DNA from: Massilia sp. Root418 | GTDB taxonomy: Bacteria > Pseudomonadota > Gammaproteobacteria > Burkholderiales > Burkholderiaceae_D | DNA: 64,000 nucleotides | Assembly (NCBI RefSeq): GCF_001425265.1 | Contig: NZ_LMEC01000020.1 | Location: 186,001-250,000 of the forward strand | Direction of reading: 5' to 3' | Shown here: in pieces, positions 16,149 to 25,566 of the stretch | How the letters are laid out: each line of letters begins with the position of its first letter | Position numbering within the stretch: position 1 is the stretch's first letter | Position numbers and translations under genes: made by a program | The notes under the pieces: generated by a model | What the model was told of the DNA's origin: nothing | The model's input: the letters and a program-made list of their open reading frames with translations, nothing else | The model's database searches: none

Positions 16149-16177
16149 ACAGTAGGGCAATTTTGCAAAGAGGTCAA
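16149..16177 (-). promoter_or_regulatory. Candidate promoter of the retron
   Basis: On the minus strand TTGACC (16177-16172) and TACTGT (16154-16149) are exactly 17 bp apart. The predicted start, about 7 nt past the -10, is 16142, which is the first base of repeat a1. The -35 is strong and the -10 weak, but the coincidence with a1 supports it. Confidence 0.6.
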
Positions 16178-16187
16178 CACGGCGCGG

Positions 16188-18119
16188 TTAACGCGCCTCC
16201 ACCACCGGCAGTTCGATCGCGCTGGCGGCGCCACTGGCGCGGTAGATACGCTGGGTGGCCTTGATGTAGTCCGACGGCTGCGCGAGGAAGATGTTGGGCA
16301 CGAAGCGCTGCGGGTTGCGGTCATACAGCGGGAACCAGCTGGACTGGATCTGCACCATCACGCGGTGGCCCTTCAGGAACACGTGGTTCACGTTCGGCAG
16401 CGCGTAACGGTAGCGCTCGACCTTGTTGGCCGGGATGGCTTCGGCGTGTTCCAGGCTGTTGCGGTAGCGGCCACGGAAAATGTCCATCGCGATGCCTTGC
16501 TGGTAGCCGCCCAGCTCCGGCTGCGACGGCATTTCGTCCGGGTACACGTCGATCAGCTTGACCACCCAGTCGGCGTCGGTGCCGCTGGTGGCGGCGTACA
16601 GGTTCACCATCGGCTGGCCGGACAGCTGCAGCGGTGCCGGCAGCGGCTCGGTCACATAGGTCAGCACGTCCGGACGGTCGGACGCGAAGCGCTGGTCGCT
16701 CACCAGCCACGGCTTCCACACGTTCTCGTCGTGCATGCGCACCGGGCGCGGCACGAACGGCACCGGCTTGGCCGGGTCGGACACATATTCATCGAAGGCC
16801 GCGCCGGCCCTGGGCGCCTCGAAGCCCAGCTTGAAGCCGTCCTGCAGGTAGATGGCGCGGGACGCGGCCGGGCAGCCGCTGGCGCAGGACTGCGGCCACT
16901 GCGCCAGGCGCTGCCAGCGGTTGCTGCCGGTCTGGTAGCTCAGCACCGGCGGCGTGTCGGCCACCGGCGCGCCGTCCTTCAGGTACTGGTTGAAGAAGGG
17001 CTGCATCACGTTGCGGCGGAACTCCAGCGCGGTGTCGCCGGTGAACTTGATGGCACCCAGGCTGGAACCGTCGTAGTTCACGCCGCTGTGCCGCCAGGGG
17101 CCGATCACCAGGAAGTTCAGCTTGTTCGTTTTGTCCTGCGGCTCCATCGCGGCGTAGGCGGCATAGGGACCGTAGATGTCTTCCTGGTCCCACTGCCCCA
17201 CCACGTGCATGGTCGGCACGGTGAGCTTGCGCGCGCCCACCAGCTTGTCGATGGCCTGGTGCTGCCAGTAGCTGTCATAGGCCGGATGCTCGAACAGCTT
17301 CTTCGTGTATGGCAGGCTGTCCAGGCCGAATTTTTTGGCGAAGCCCCCTGCCGAGCCGGCGCGCAGGAAGCCTTCGTAGTCGTCGTAATAGCCGCTGGCC
17401 AGCGCTTCGCCGCGTCCCTTGACCGAGGTCTGGCCGCCGATATACGGCAGGCTGGGCATGCGGAAGGCGCCGTTGTGGAACCAGTCGTCGCCGCGCCAGC
17501 CGTCCACCATGGCGCTCATCGGCACCGCCGCCTTCAGCGCTGGGTGCGGGGCCATCAGCGCCATCATGACCGTGAAGCCTTCGTAGGAGGAGCCCACCAT
17601 GCCGACCTTGCCGTTGGACTCGGGCACATTCTTGGTCAGCCACTCGATGGTGTCCCAGGCGTCGGTGGCGTGGTCGATCTTGCTGCTGTTGAGCGGGCCG
17701 CTCAGCGGTCGCGTCATCACGTATTCGCCTTCGGAGCCGTATTTGCCGCGCACGTCCTGGAACACGCGGATGTAGCCTTCGTCGATAAAGGTCTCGTCGC
17801 CCTGCGGCAGCACGGCGCGGATGCTGGGGCTCACGTTGCGCTGGGCGCGCCGCGCCGCGTTGTATGGCGTGCGGGTCAGCATGATGGGCGCGTTCCTGGC
17901 CCCCTTAGGCATGACGATCACCGTGTACAGCTTGACGCCGTCGCGCATCGGCACCATCACCACTTTTTTCACGTAGTCCGCGTCGCCTGCCGGGGCGGCG
18001 AAACTGGCGGGGATGTCCACCGCCATGGGCGGGGTCTGCGCCAGCGCGGACGCCATGAACAGGGAAAGCGCGGCCAGGGCCGGCAGCTGGATGGTGGTGC
18101 GGCGACGCGTGTTGCGCAT
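16188..18119 (-). CDS. Secreted CocE/NonD-family hydrolase (X-Pro dipeptidyl-peptidase-like)
   Basis: 643 aa with a signal peptide (core PALAALSLFMASALAQ). An alpha/beta hydrolase of the S15/CocE family: N-terminal VPMRDGVKLYTVIVMPKG, nucleophile elbow VGSSYEGF with the catalytic Ser, DGWRGDDWFHNGAF, and the C-terminal jelly-roll domain including NHVFLKGHRVMVQIQSSWF. Members cleave esters, amides or acyl groups of small molecules or peptides; substrate unknown. ATG 18119 has GGAGA ten bases upstream and starts the signal peptide. Confidence 0.9.
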   Translation of the reverse strand: MRNTRRRTTIQLPALAALSLFMASALAQTPPMAVDIPASFAAPAGDADYVKKVVMVPMRDGVKLYTVIVMPKGARNAPIMLTRTPYNAARRAQRNVSPSIRAVLPQGDETFIDEGYIRVFQDVRGKYGSEGEYVMTRPLSGPLNSSKIDHATDAWDTIEWLTKNVPESNGKVGMVGSSYEGFTVMMALMAPHPALKAAVPMSAMVDGWRGDDWFHNGAFRMPSLPYIGGQTSVKGRGEALASGYYDDYEGFLRAGSAGGFAKKFGLDSLPYTKKLFEHPAYDSYWQHQAIDKLVGARKLTVPTMHVVGQWDQEDIYGPYAAYAAMEPQDKTNKLNFLVIGPWRHSGVNYDGSSLGAIKFTGDTALEFRRNVMQPFFNQYLKDGAPVADTPPVLSYQTGSNRWQRLAQWPQSCASGCPAASRAIYLQDGFKLGFEAPRAGAAFDEYVSDPAKPVPFVPRPVRMHDENVWKPWLVSDQRFASDRPDVLTYVTEPLPAPLQLSGQPMVNLYAATSGTDADWVVKLIDVYPDEMPSQPELGGYQQGIAMDIFRGRYRNSLEHAEAIPANKVERYRYALPNVNHVFLKGHRVMVQIQSSWFPLYDRNPQRFVPNIFLAQPSDYIKATQRIYRASGAASAIELPVVEAR

Positions 18120-18326
18120 GAGGTCAGTCTCCATTTTTGTGCTGCGGGCCATGGTAGACAGTTGGACTTCATCGCGCAATGCGACTTTTGTAACGCAGTT
18201 TTTCCGCGCCGGCACCGCCGTTGCATTTGCTTGCAAGTTGCCTGCCGCTATGCGCGTCGCCGCACAGATGGGCTTGCTGAGCCAGCCTACATTGGCAGCA
18301 CACACAACGGAACGAGGAGTGTCATC

Positions 18327-18737
18327 ATGAAAAAGCTGCTGATTGCCGCCGCGCTGGCGGCCTCGCTGGGTGCCGGTGTTGCCGTGCCGTCGTTCGCCGA
18401 CGTGGTGGTCGTGCGCACCGCACCGCCGCCTCCGCGCCATGAAGCGGTTCCCGAAGCGCGCCGCGGCTACACCTGGGTAGCGGGCCACTGGGACTGGAAC
18501 GGGCGGCGCAATGTCTGGATCAAGGGCAAATGGGTACGGGACCGCAACGGCTACGTATACCGCCCCACCGTGTGGGAAGAGCGCGACGGCCGCTGGGTCG
18601 TGGAGCGCGGCGGCTGGCATCGCGGCCAGCGCGATCGTGACGGGGACGGCGTGCCCAACCGCGCGGACCGCGACCGGGACGGCGACGGCGTCCCCAACCG
18701 CTACGACGACAGGCCGAACAATCCCAACCGCCACTAA
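18327..18737 (+). CDS. Exported YXWGXW-repeat protein with Asp-rich tail
   Basis: 136 aa, signal peptide ending PSFA at about 25. The mature part has the aromatic YxWVxGHWxWNG repeats typical of YXWGXW lipoprotein-like outer-envelope proteins, followed by two DRDGDGVPNR units that resemble calcium-binding thrombospondin type 3 repeats. GAGGAG lies before the ATG. Role unknown; likely an envelope protein, perhaps stress-induced. Divergent from the CocE hydrolase across about 207 bp. Confidence 0.8.
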   Translation: MKKLLIAAALAASLGAGVAVPSFADVVVVRTAPPPPRHEAVPEARRGYTWVAGHWDWNGRRNVWIKGKWVRDRNGYVYRPTVWEERDGRWVVERGGWHRGQRDRDGDGVPNRADRDRDGDGVPNRYDDRPNNPNRH

Positions 18738-18767
18738 GGCATCCTGCGGGCGGGGCCGGCTCGTTGG

Positions 18768-19478
18768 CTAGTTGTAGTGCAGCACGGCAGCCAGCACCAC
18801 CCACAGCGCGAACTGTATGCCCAGCGCGCCCAGCAGCGTGCTGGCTTCCGGGCGGAAGCCGCCCTGTATGGCCCGCTCGACCATGTGGTCCATGGCGTTC
18901 CTGGCCACGTCCGGCAGCGAGGTGCCGGTGGTCGCCACAGTGGTGATGGTGTCGGAAAACGGCACTTTGCTGGCCAGCGTCCCCAACACGAAGGGCAGCG
19001 GCCTGGGCAGGTCTTCCTGCAGCTGCAGGAACTTGCGCCACTGGCCCAGCATGGCATCCGACACCGGGCCGCCGGGCTGGTAGTTCACTGAACGCAAAAA
19101 CTTTTCCAGGAATTTCGCTCCCAGGCCGGCCAGGGCCGGCGCCTGCGTTTCCAGAATCCGGCTCAGCACGCCCATCAGGCCCTGCTTGTACGCGATGGCG
19201 CCGGTGACGCCCACCGCGATAAAGAAGGGCGCGCCGATCAACAGGGCAAACAGGATGGCGGTGCCGTGGCCGCCGCCGCGCAGCTCGTCGCTGAAGCCGA
19301 GCACGATGGCCGCGCCCAGCCCGTTGACGATCACGGCGGCAATCAAGGCCAGCACCACCCGCAGCACGCCGGCGCCGGTGCCGCGCGCGGCCGCCAGCAG
19401 CAGTGTCTTCACCAGATGTTCCTTGTCCCCGGCCGGCCGGGCCCGGACTGGACTGCCTTCCAAGCTGTGCTGATTCAT
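18768..19478 (-). CDS. Hypothetical integral membrane protein
   Basis: 236 aa with about three or four hydrophobic segments: VLRVVLALIAAVIVNGLGAA, AILFALLIGAPFFIAVGVTG, and a C-terminal LGIQFALWVVLAAVLHY. The middle 90-210 is amphipathic and soluble. I do not recognise the family. ATG 19478 has GAGG upstream, and is preferred over a longer reading to 19673. It ends 30 bp from the convergent YXWGXW gene. Confidence 0.65.
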   Translation of the reverse strand: MNQHSLEGSPVRARPAGDKEHLVKTLLLAAARGTGAGVLRVVLALIAAVIVNGLGAAIVLGFSDELRGGGHGTAILFALLIGAPFFIAVGVTGAIAYKQGLMGVLSRILETQAPALAGLGAKFLEKFLRSVNYQPGGPVSDAMLGQWRKFLQLQEDLPRPLPFVLGTLASKVPFSDTITTVATTGTSLPDVARNAMDHMVERAIQGGFRPEASTLLGALGIQFALWVVLAAVLHYN

Positions 19479-19710
19479 GGATGCCTCATGACGGTGGTTG
19501 CAATCTTGCCAATTTACCACGATCAACAAATTGATGGAATGACGTGCGGCAAACGTGTGCGCCGGGGCCGCCGCCCGGCGCTCCTTGACAGGGCGGCGCC
19601 AAACTGCAACCATACGGGAATGAAATATTTCCAACCACATCGCTCCTGCCTGAATTGGTGGTCCCGCTGACATAGCGCGGCCACTGCACAGTGATGTGAG
19701 TATTTAGTCA

Positions 19711-19740
19711 ACGCCGCCTTCGCAGGGTGGCGTTTTTCTT
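19711..19740 (+). terminator. Terminator-like hairpin ahead of trpS
   Basis: Stem ACGCCGCC/GGTGGCGT with a 7-base loop followed directly by TTTTT. It lies in the 306-bp gap between the membrane protein (starts at 19478, minus strand) and trpS. Read on the plus strand it looks like an intrinsic terminator, yet no gene ends just upstream on that strand; it could end a small RNA or a trpS leader. A smaller CACTG/CAGTG hairpin precedes it at 19682-19693. Nothing else was recognised in this gap. Confidence 0.5.
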
Positions 19741-19784
19741 GGCGCATCGTGCGGGGCGACACTTAGGAACCTCAAGGAACCCGT

Positions 19785-20819
<1,035 letters not shown>

Positions 20820-20823
20820 GCAC

Positions 20824-21309
20824 GTGCCGCCCACCAGCAGCAGGCGCAGCAGCGGGAGCAGCACCCGGAGCAGCGGCAGCAGCAGCGACAGCAACAACAG
20901 CAACAAGAACAGCGACAAGCGCGGCGGCGTCCGCGCCCGAAGCGATGGCGGCGGCGCTGCGGGCGCCGCTTCCTACCTGGCCATCGGCGCGTTCGCCCTG
21001 CTCTACCTGCTTGCCATCCTGCTGTGGCGCATCCCCACCTGGCCCGGCCTGCTGTACGCGGGCGCCAGCGTGGTCTGCTTCATTTTTTACGCCATCGACA
21101 AGTCCGCCGCCAGGGCCGGCCGCTGGCGCACGCCCGAAAGCACCCTGCTGCTGCTCGGCCTGTGCTGTGGCTGGCCCGGCGCCATCCTGGCCCAGCAATG
21201 GCTGCGCCACAAAACCAGCAAGCGTTCCTTCCAGCTTGCGTTCTGGGCCAGCGTTGCCATCAACATGGCCGCCTTCGCCTGGCTGGCGCGGCGCTTCCCC
21301 GGCGCCTAG
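20824..21309 (+). CDS. DUF1294 membrane protein with low-complexity N-terminus
   Basis: 161 aa from a GTG start. Residues 1-45 are Ser/Arg/Asn-rich, encoded by AGC/AAC-type trinucleotides. From about 48 come membrane segments and the DUF1294 core: FYAIDKSAARAGRWRTPES, then LCCGWPGAILAQQWLRHKTSK and a final helix. DUF1294 proteins are often fused to an N-terminal cold-shock domain; here that domain is absent and the simple repeat stands in its place. Function unknown. The true start could be further in. Confidence 0.78.
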   Translation: MPPTSSRRSSGSSTRSSGSSSDSNNSNKNSDKRGGVRARSDGGGAAGAASYLAIGAFALLYLLAILLWRIPTWPGLLYAGASVVCFIFYAIDKSAARAGRWRTPESTLLLLGLCCGWPGAILAQQWLRHKTSKRSFQLAFWASVAINMAAFAWLARRFPGA

Positions 21310-21343
21310 CCCGCATACCGGGTCTGCAATCGCGGCCCGGCAG

Positions 21344-22408
21344 TCAGGGCTCAGGACCGCGCACCAGGGTGTCGCGCAGCACGGCAGCGGCGCGGCGTGC
21401 GGACTCGGCGCGCGCCTGATAGTCGTTGGCCGCCCGCGTCAGGCCGCTGGAATCCGCATGCTCGGCCAGGCGGCGCGCCAATTCTTCCTTTTCATTGAGC
21501 GCGCGGATGGCCGACCACACAGCCTCCTCCACCACCCGGTCCTGGGTGTATTCCAGCGCCAGCGCGGTGAAGCTGTGGCCGGTGTGGCAGCGGAAGCGCC
21601 CCGGCGGCTTGCCCGCAGGCTCGCCCTTGACTTCCCACAGCGCGCCATGGCACTCGGGACAAGTGAAGGTGGACGGCCGGGCAATGCGCGCCAGGTCGCG
21701 CAACTCGCCGCCGCCGCCGGCATAGCGGTTCTCCACGGTGATCCATTCGGGTACTGCGCGCGGTTTGCTGTCCATGGCTGCTCCCTTGGTGAGTTCCTTC
21801 ACCGCTTCCGGTTCGGACGGCGGAAGCGGCGCGGAGGCCAGGGTCAGCAGCATGTCACCGATATCGTCGAGTTTCAAAACATAGTCCACCGCTACCTGCG
21901 CCAGCGCGCTGGCCGGCATGCTGTCGGCAAAGGCGTCGGCCGGGTCCTGCACGATGGCGGTGCCGCCGCAGGCCTTGATGGCCTGCAGGCCGGCGGTGCC
22001 ATCGTCCAGGTAGCCGGTCAGGATCACGCCGGTGGCGCCCGGGCCGTAGGCGGCGGCGGCCGAGCGGAACAGCGGGTCGATGGCGGGCCGGGTGTAGTTC
22101 TCCATCGCGCCGGAGGTCAGACGCACACAGCCGACCGGCCCGCCGCGTTCCACCATCAGGTGCCGGTCCGGCGGCGCCACCAGTATCATCGGCTGCGCCA
22201 GCAGCTCGCCGTCGCGCGCGTGGCGCACCTGCAGCGCGCACACCTTGCGCAGCAGCGCCGGCAGGATGCTTTCGCGCGCGCCGATATGCATCACCACCAG
22301 CACCGCTGCCGGAAAATCGGCCGGCAGCTTGCCCAGCACCCGTTTCAGGGCGTCCAGCCCGCCCGCCGAGGTGCCGATCACGATGACTTTATCGATGGCT
22401 GGTGTCAT
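21344..22408 (-). CDS. CheB-type protein-glutamate methylesterase with zinc-ribbon-like tail
   Basis: 354 aa. The CheB catalytic domain is residues 1-185 with its triad: Ser in GTSAGG, His in VVMHIGA, and Asp in TGYLDDGTAG. There is no N-terminal receiver domain, so it is not regulated by CheA in the standard way. The C-terminal 110 residues carry CPEC and CHTGH, a probable metal-binding knuckle, then a helix. This two-part form is common in CheB-like proteins outside chemotaxis operons. ATG 22408 overlaps the stop of the upstream esterase gene (ATGA). Confidence 0.88.
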   Translation of the reverse strand: MTPAIDKVIVIGTSAGGLDALKRVLGKLPADFPAAVLVVMHIGARESILPALLRKVCALQVRHARDGELLAQPMILVAPPDRHLMVERGGPVGCVRLTSGAMENYTRPAIDPLFRSAAAAYGPGATGVILTGYLDDGTAGLQAIKACGGTAIVQDPADAFADSMPASALAQVAVDYVLKLDDIGDMLLTLASAPLPPSEPEAVKELTKGAAMDSKPRAVPEWITVENRYAGGGGELRDLARIARPSTFTCPECHGALWEVKGEPAGKPPGRFRCHTGHSFTALALEYTQDRVVEEAVWSAIRALNEKEELARRLAEHADSSGLTRAANDYQARAESARRAAAVLRDTLVRGPEP

Positions 22409-23760
22409 AGGCCCGACGGATAGGTTTCCGGCATTTCGTCCGCCGCCCACGCGGCCGAGCGCTCCAGCGGCTGCACCGCCGTGCTGCGGTCCACATGGAT
22501 CAGCGCGTCGAACTGGCGCACCGGGTCGGCGCGGAAATAGTGGCTGCGGCGCTCGGTCTCCGGCCGGTACACCACGCCGATGGCGCGCTCGATCAGCGGC
22601 TCGGACAGGTGCGCCAGCACGCTGTCGCGCCCGCGCAGCGGCAGCAGGAACGCATTGCCGCCCAGCGCCGCGCCGCTGGCGTGCAGCAGGCGCTCTATGC
22701 TGTGCGGCAGCGAGGGCTGCACCGCCTTGCGCTCGGCCGGTCCGTCCCAGTCGCTGGCCGCTGTCACGCTGCCGGTGTGGGTGGTGAAGCCGAGCAGGAA
22801 GGATTCGCCCAGCGGATAGTTTTCGCGCACCAGCTGGCCCAGGTTCAATTGCCCGCCCTCGCCCATCTCGGTCGCGCGCGCGTCGCCGATGTGGGAGTTG
22901 TGCGCCCACACCACGATGCGCGCCGGCGCCCGCCCCTTGCGCGCGCCCAGGTGCTGGCGCAGCGCTAGCAAGGTGTCGGCCATGTGCGTGTCGCGCACGT
23001 TCCAGGCCGCATCGCCGGGCTGGAACATGGCGCGGTAATAGGTTTCCGCGTTGCGCGCCACGCGCGCGTTCTGCTGCGCGTAGAACAGCTGGTCCGGCAC
23101 GGCCGCCCCGGGCCGCGCCATGTGGCGCGCGGCCTGCAGGCTCAGCTCGCGCAGCTGGCCCACCAGGTCGTCCTCGCAGCGGCGCGTCATGCCGAAGGTG
23201 GCGGCATAGCCGTAGCGCTGCGGATAGTCGGCCATGTGGTCGATGCAGCCGTAGCGCTCGCGGGCGCGGCGCGCGGCGGCCGGGTCGTTCTCATCCAGGT
23301 AGCCGATCACCGCATGCATGGACTTGCGCAGGCTGTACAGGTCCAGGCCGTAAAAGCCCACCCGGCGCGCCGGGTCGCCCGCCTGGGCGTTGTGCGCGCG
23401 CAGCCATTCCACCAGCGCCACCGTTTCCGTATTGCGCCACATCCATTGCGGAAAGCGCTCGAAGCCGCCCAGCGCCGCGGGCGCGGCCACGTCGCCGTCC
23501 GAATGCTGCACGTAGCGGCTCACGCGCAGCGCGTCCGGCCAGTCGCATTCGACAGCGATGGCATCAAAGCCGCGTTCCACCACCAGGCGCTTGGTGATCT
23601 CCGTGCGCAGACGGTAGAACTCGGCGGTGCCGTGCGTGGATTCGCCCAGCAGCACGATGCTGGATGTGCCGATTTCGTCCAGCAGCTGGTCGAAATGCGG
23701 GTCGTCCGCCAGCGGGCGCAACTCGGCGCGCAACGCCAGGGCGGTGGCTGAAGCAGTCAT
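22405..23760 (-). CDS. Erythromycin-esterase-family protein
   Basis: 451 aa. It opens with the family motif LLGESTHGTAEFYRLR (38-53, Glu and His essential in the family), then FDAIAVECDWPDALRVSRY, VVWAHNSHIGDARATEM, and RAIGVVYRPETERRSHYF. Named for EreA/EreB, but most chromosomal members are succinoglycan-biosynthesis-like or of unknown substrate, so macrolide resistance should not be assumed. Its stop overlaps the cheB-like start by 4 bp. Confidence 0.9.
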   Translation of the reverse strand: MTASATALALRAELRPLADDPHFDQLLDEIGTSSIVLLGESTHGTAEFYRLRTEITKRLVVERGFDAIAVECDWPDALRVSRYVQHSDGDVAAPAALGGFERFPQWMWRNTETVALVEWLRAHNAQAGDPARRVGFYGLDLYSLRKSMHAVIGYLDENDPAAARRARERYGCIDHMADYPQRYGYAATFGMTRRCEDDLVGQLRELSLQAARHMARPGAAVPDQLFYAQQNARVARNAETYYRAMFQPGDAAWNVRDTHMADTLLALRQHLGARKGRAPARIVVWAHNSHIGDARATEMGEGGQLNLGQLVRENYPLGESFLLGFTTHTGSVTAASDWDGPAERKAVQPSLPHSIERLLHASGAALGGNAFLLPLRGRDSVLAHLSEPLIERAIGVVYRPETERRSHYFRADPVRQFDALIHVDRSTAVQPLERSAAWAADEMPETYPSGL

Positions 23761-23877
23761 GGTGGCCCTCCTTCCTTCATGCTATCCCGATCAGACGGCT
23801 TGCGCAACACGCTACGCACTTCCGCGCGGCACCTTGCTGTGCGACACTGTCGCCCTTGCGAACTGGAAAGCCTGACG

Positions 23878-24831
23878 ATGTGGAATGGAGTGCTGTGCGG
23901 CCTGCTGGCCGGGGCCATGTGGGGCATGGTGTTCATCGTGCCGGAATTGCTGTCGGCATTTTCCCCAGTGGAAATGGCGGTGGGCCGCTATGTCGCTTAC
24001 GGCGCCATTGCGCTGGGGCTGATGCTGCCGCGCCTGGGCACGCTCTACGCGCGGCTGGAGCGCAGCGACTACGCGGCGCTGGTGCGCCACGCGCTGTCCG
24101 GCAACATCATCTACTACATGCTGCTGGCGCTGGGCGTGAAGCTGGCCGGCGTGGCGCCCACCTCGCTGATCATTGGCGTGCTGCCGATCTCGGTCACCCT
24201 GATGGGCCGCAAGGACCACGGCGCGCTGCCGCTGCGCCAGCTGGCGCTGCCGCTGCTGGTGGCGGCGGCCGGCATCGCCTGCATCAATGCGGACGTGTTC
24301 ATGCATGCCGGCAGCGCCGGGCGCAGCGCCTGGCAAACCCTGCTGGGCGTGCTGTGCGCCACCGGCGCGCTGCTGTGCTGGAGCTGGTACACGCTGGACA
24401 ATGCGCGCTACCTGAAGCGCAACCCGCATTTCACGAGCGCCGAATGGTCGGCGCTGTATGGCTTGTCCAGCGGCCTGATCGCGCTGCTGATCGGCGCGGC
24501 CGCGCTGGCCGTGTGGCATGGCGAGGTGCTGGGCGCGGCAGGCAAGGCCAGCGGGCGCGACTGGACCATGTTCTGGATCACCAATTCCCTGCTGGCCCTG
24601 GGCGCCTCGGTGATCGGCAACCACCTGTGGAATATCGCCAGCCGGCGCGTGCCGGTCACGCTGTCCGGCCAGCTGATCCTGTTTGAAACCCTGTTCGCGC
24701 TGCTGTACGGCTTTATCTACAAGCAGACCTGGCCGCGCCCGCTGGAAACGGCCGCCATCGTGCTGCTGGCCGCCGGCGTGATGTGGTCGGTGCGCGTGCA
24801 CGCCATGGAGGAAGACCTGCCGCCTCCGTGA
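23878..24831 (+). CDS. EamA/DMT-family membrane transporter
   Basis: 317 aa, about ten membrane helices in two EamA repeats. It starts at MWNGVLCGLLAGAMWGMVF; repeat ends are ALGVKLAGVAPTSLIIGVLPI and RVPVTLSGQLILFETLFALLYGF. Probable exporter of an amino acid or metabolite. Divergent from the esterase gene across 117 bp. The convergent PaiB-like gene ends 18 bp away. Confidence 0.85.
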   Translation: MWNGVLCGLLAGAMWGMVFIVPELLSAFSPVEMAVGRYVAYGAIALGLMLPRLGTLYARLERSDYAALVRHALSGNIIYYMLLALGVKLAGVAPTSLIIGVLPISVTLMGRKDHGALPLRQLALPLLVAAAGIACINADVFMHAGSAGRSAWQTLLGVLCATGALLCWSWYTLDNARYLKRNPHFTSAEWSALYGLSSGLIALLIGAAALAVWHGEVLGAAGKASGRDWTMFWITNSLLALGASVIGNHLWNIASRRVPVTLSGQLILFETLFALLYGFIYKQTWPRPLETAAIVLLAAGVMWSVRVHAMEEDLPPP

Positions 24832-24849
24832 GCGCCGCTGCGGCCGCGT

Positions 24850-25479
24850 CTATTCCAGCGTGGCCTGCACCAGGGCGGCCATGGCCCCGCCGGCGGGCTG
24901 GGTGCGCAAGCCCTGCACCACGCCCTCGCGGTCGGCCTGGCTGCGGTTCTGGTTGGCCTTCCATTTGCCGGCCAGCGACGCCAGCGGGATCTCGATGCCG
25001 ACAATGGCCTTCATGGTCGCCGCCAGGAAGTCCGGCGGCGCATCGGACAGCTGCCACGGCTGCGGCAGCCCGGCCTCGTGCACGGCGGTCAGGTCGCTCA
25101 GCGCGCGGTGCAGCCAGGCGCCGTCCTCCACCACGCGCGCGGTGCCGCGCGCCTGCACCATCGCATAGTTCCAGGTGGGCACCACTTTATGGTGCTCGGC
25201 CTTGCTGGCGTACCAGCTGGGGCTGACATACGCGTGCGGGCCCTGGAACAGCACCAGGCATTCGCCGCCGTCCCGCAAGGCCTGCCAGACCGGATTGGCG
25301 CGCGCCACGTGGGCCCGCAACACGCCGTGCCCGCCCTCGTCCGGGTACAGGATGAAGGGGATCAGGTCGGCGCTCACGCTGCCGCCGCTGGCGACAATGA
25401 GCGTGCCCAGCGGATGCGCGCGCAGCAGCGCGTGCAGCACCTCGGGGCGTTCTTCGAGAAAAGCGGCTTGGTTGTACAT
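24850..25479 (-). CDS. FMN-binding PaiB-like regulator
   Basis: 209 aa with the PaiB split-barrel flavin-binding fold: FLEERPEVLHALLRAHPLG at the N-terminus, HVARANPVWQAL, CLVLFQGPHAYVSPSWY, and VPTWNYAMVQARGTARVV. The C-terminal GIEIPLASLAGKWKANQNR matches the family signature LEGKWKLSQN. Members are annotated as negative transcriptional regulators but may be FMN-dependent enzymes. Confidence 0.92.
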   Translation of the reverse strand: MYNQAAFLEERPEVLHALLRAHPLGTLIVASGGSVSADLIPFILYPDEGGHGVLRAHVARANPVWQALRDGGECLVLFQGPHAYVSPSWYASKAEHHKVVPTWNYAMVQARGTARVVEDGAWLHRALSDLTAVHEAGLPQPWQLSDAPPDFLAATMKAIVGIEIPLASLAGKWKANQNRSQADREGVVQGLRTQPAGGAMAALVQATLE

Positions 25480-25566
25480 GACGGCTCCACAGTGGCTAGG
25501 GAGCCAGTGTAGCGGCAGCCGGCGCGCGCGGCGAGAGCCACGGGGCGGCGGGAATCTGGAGCCAGG

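Noticed and set aside
16365..18326. Long plus-strand ORF opposite the CocE hydrolase
   Set aside because: High-GC shadow reading; the minus strand has signal peptide and catalytic motifs, and only the last 136 codons (from 18327) form a real gene.
22405..23760. Macrolide resistance gene
   Set aside because: The family motif is present, but chromosomal members mostly have other or unknown substrates, and no mobile context is seen.
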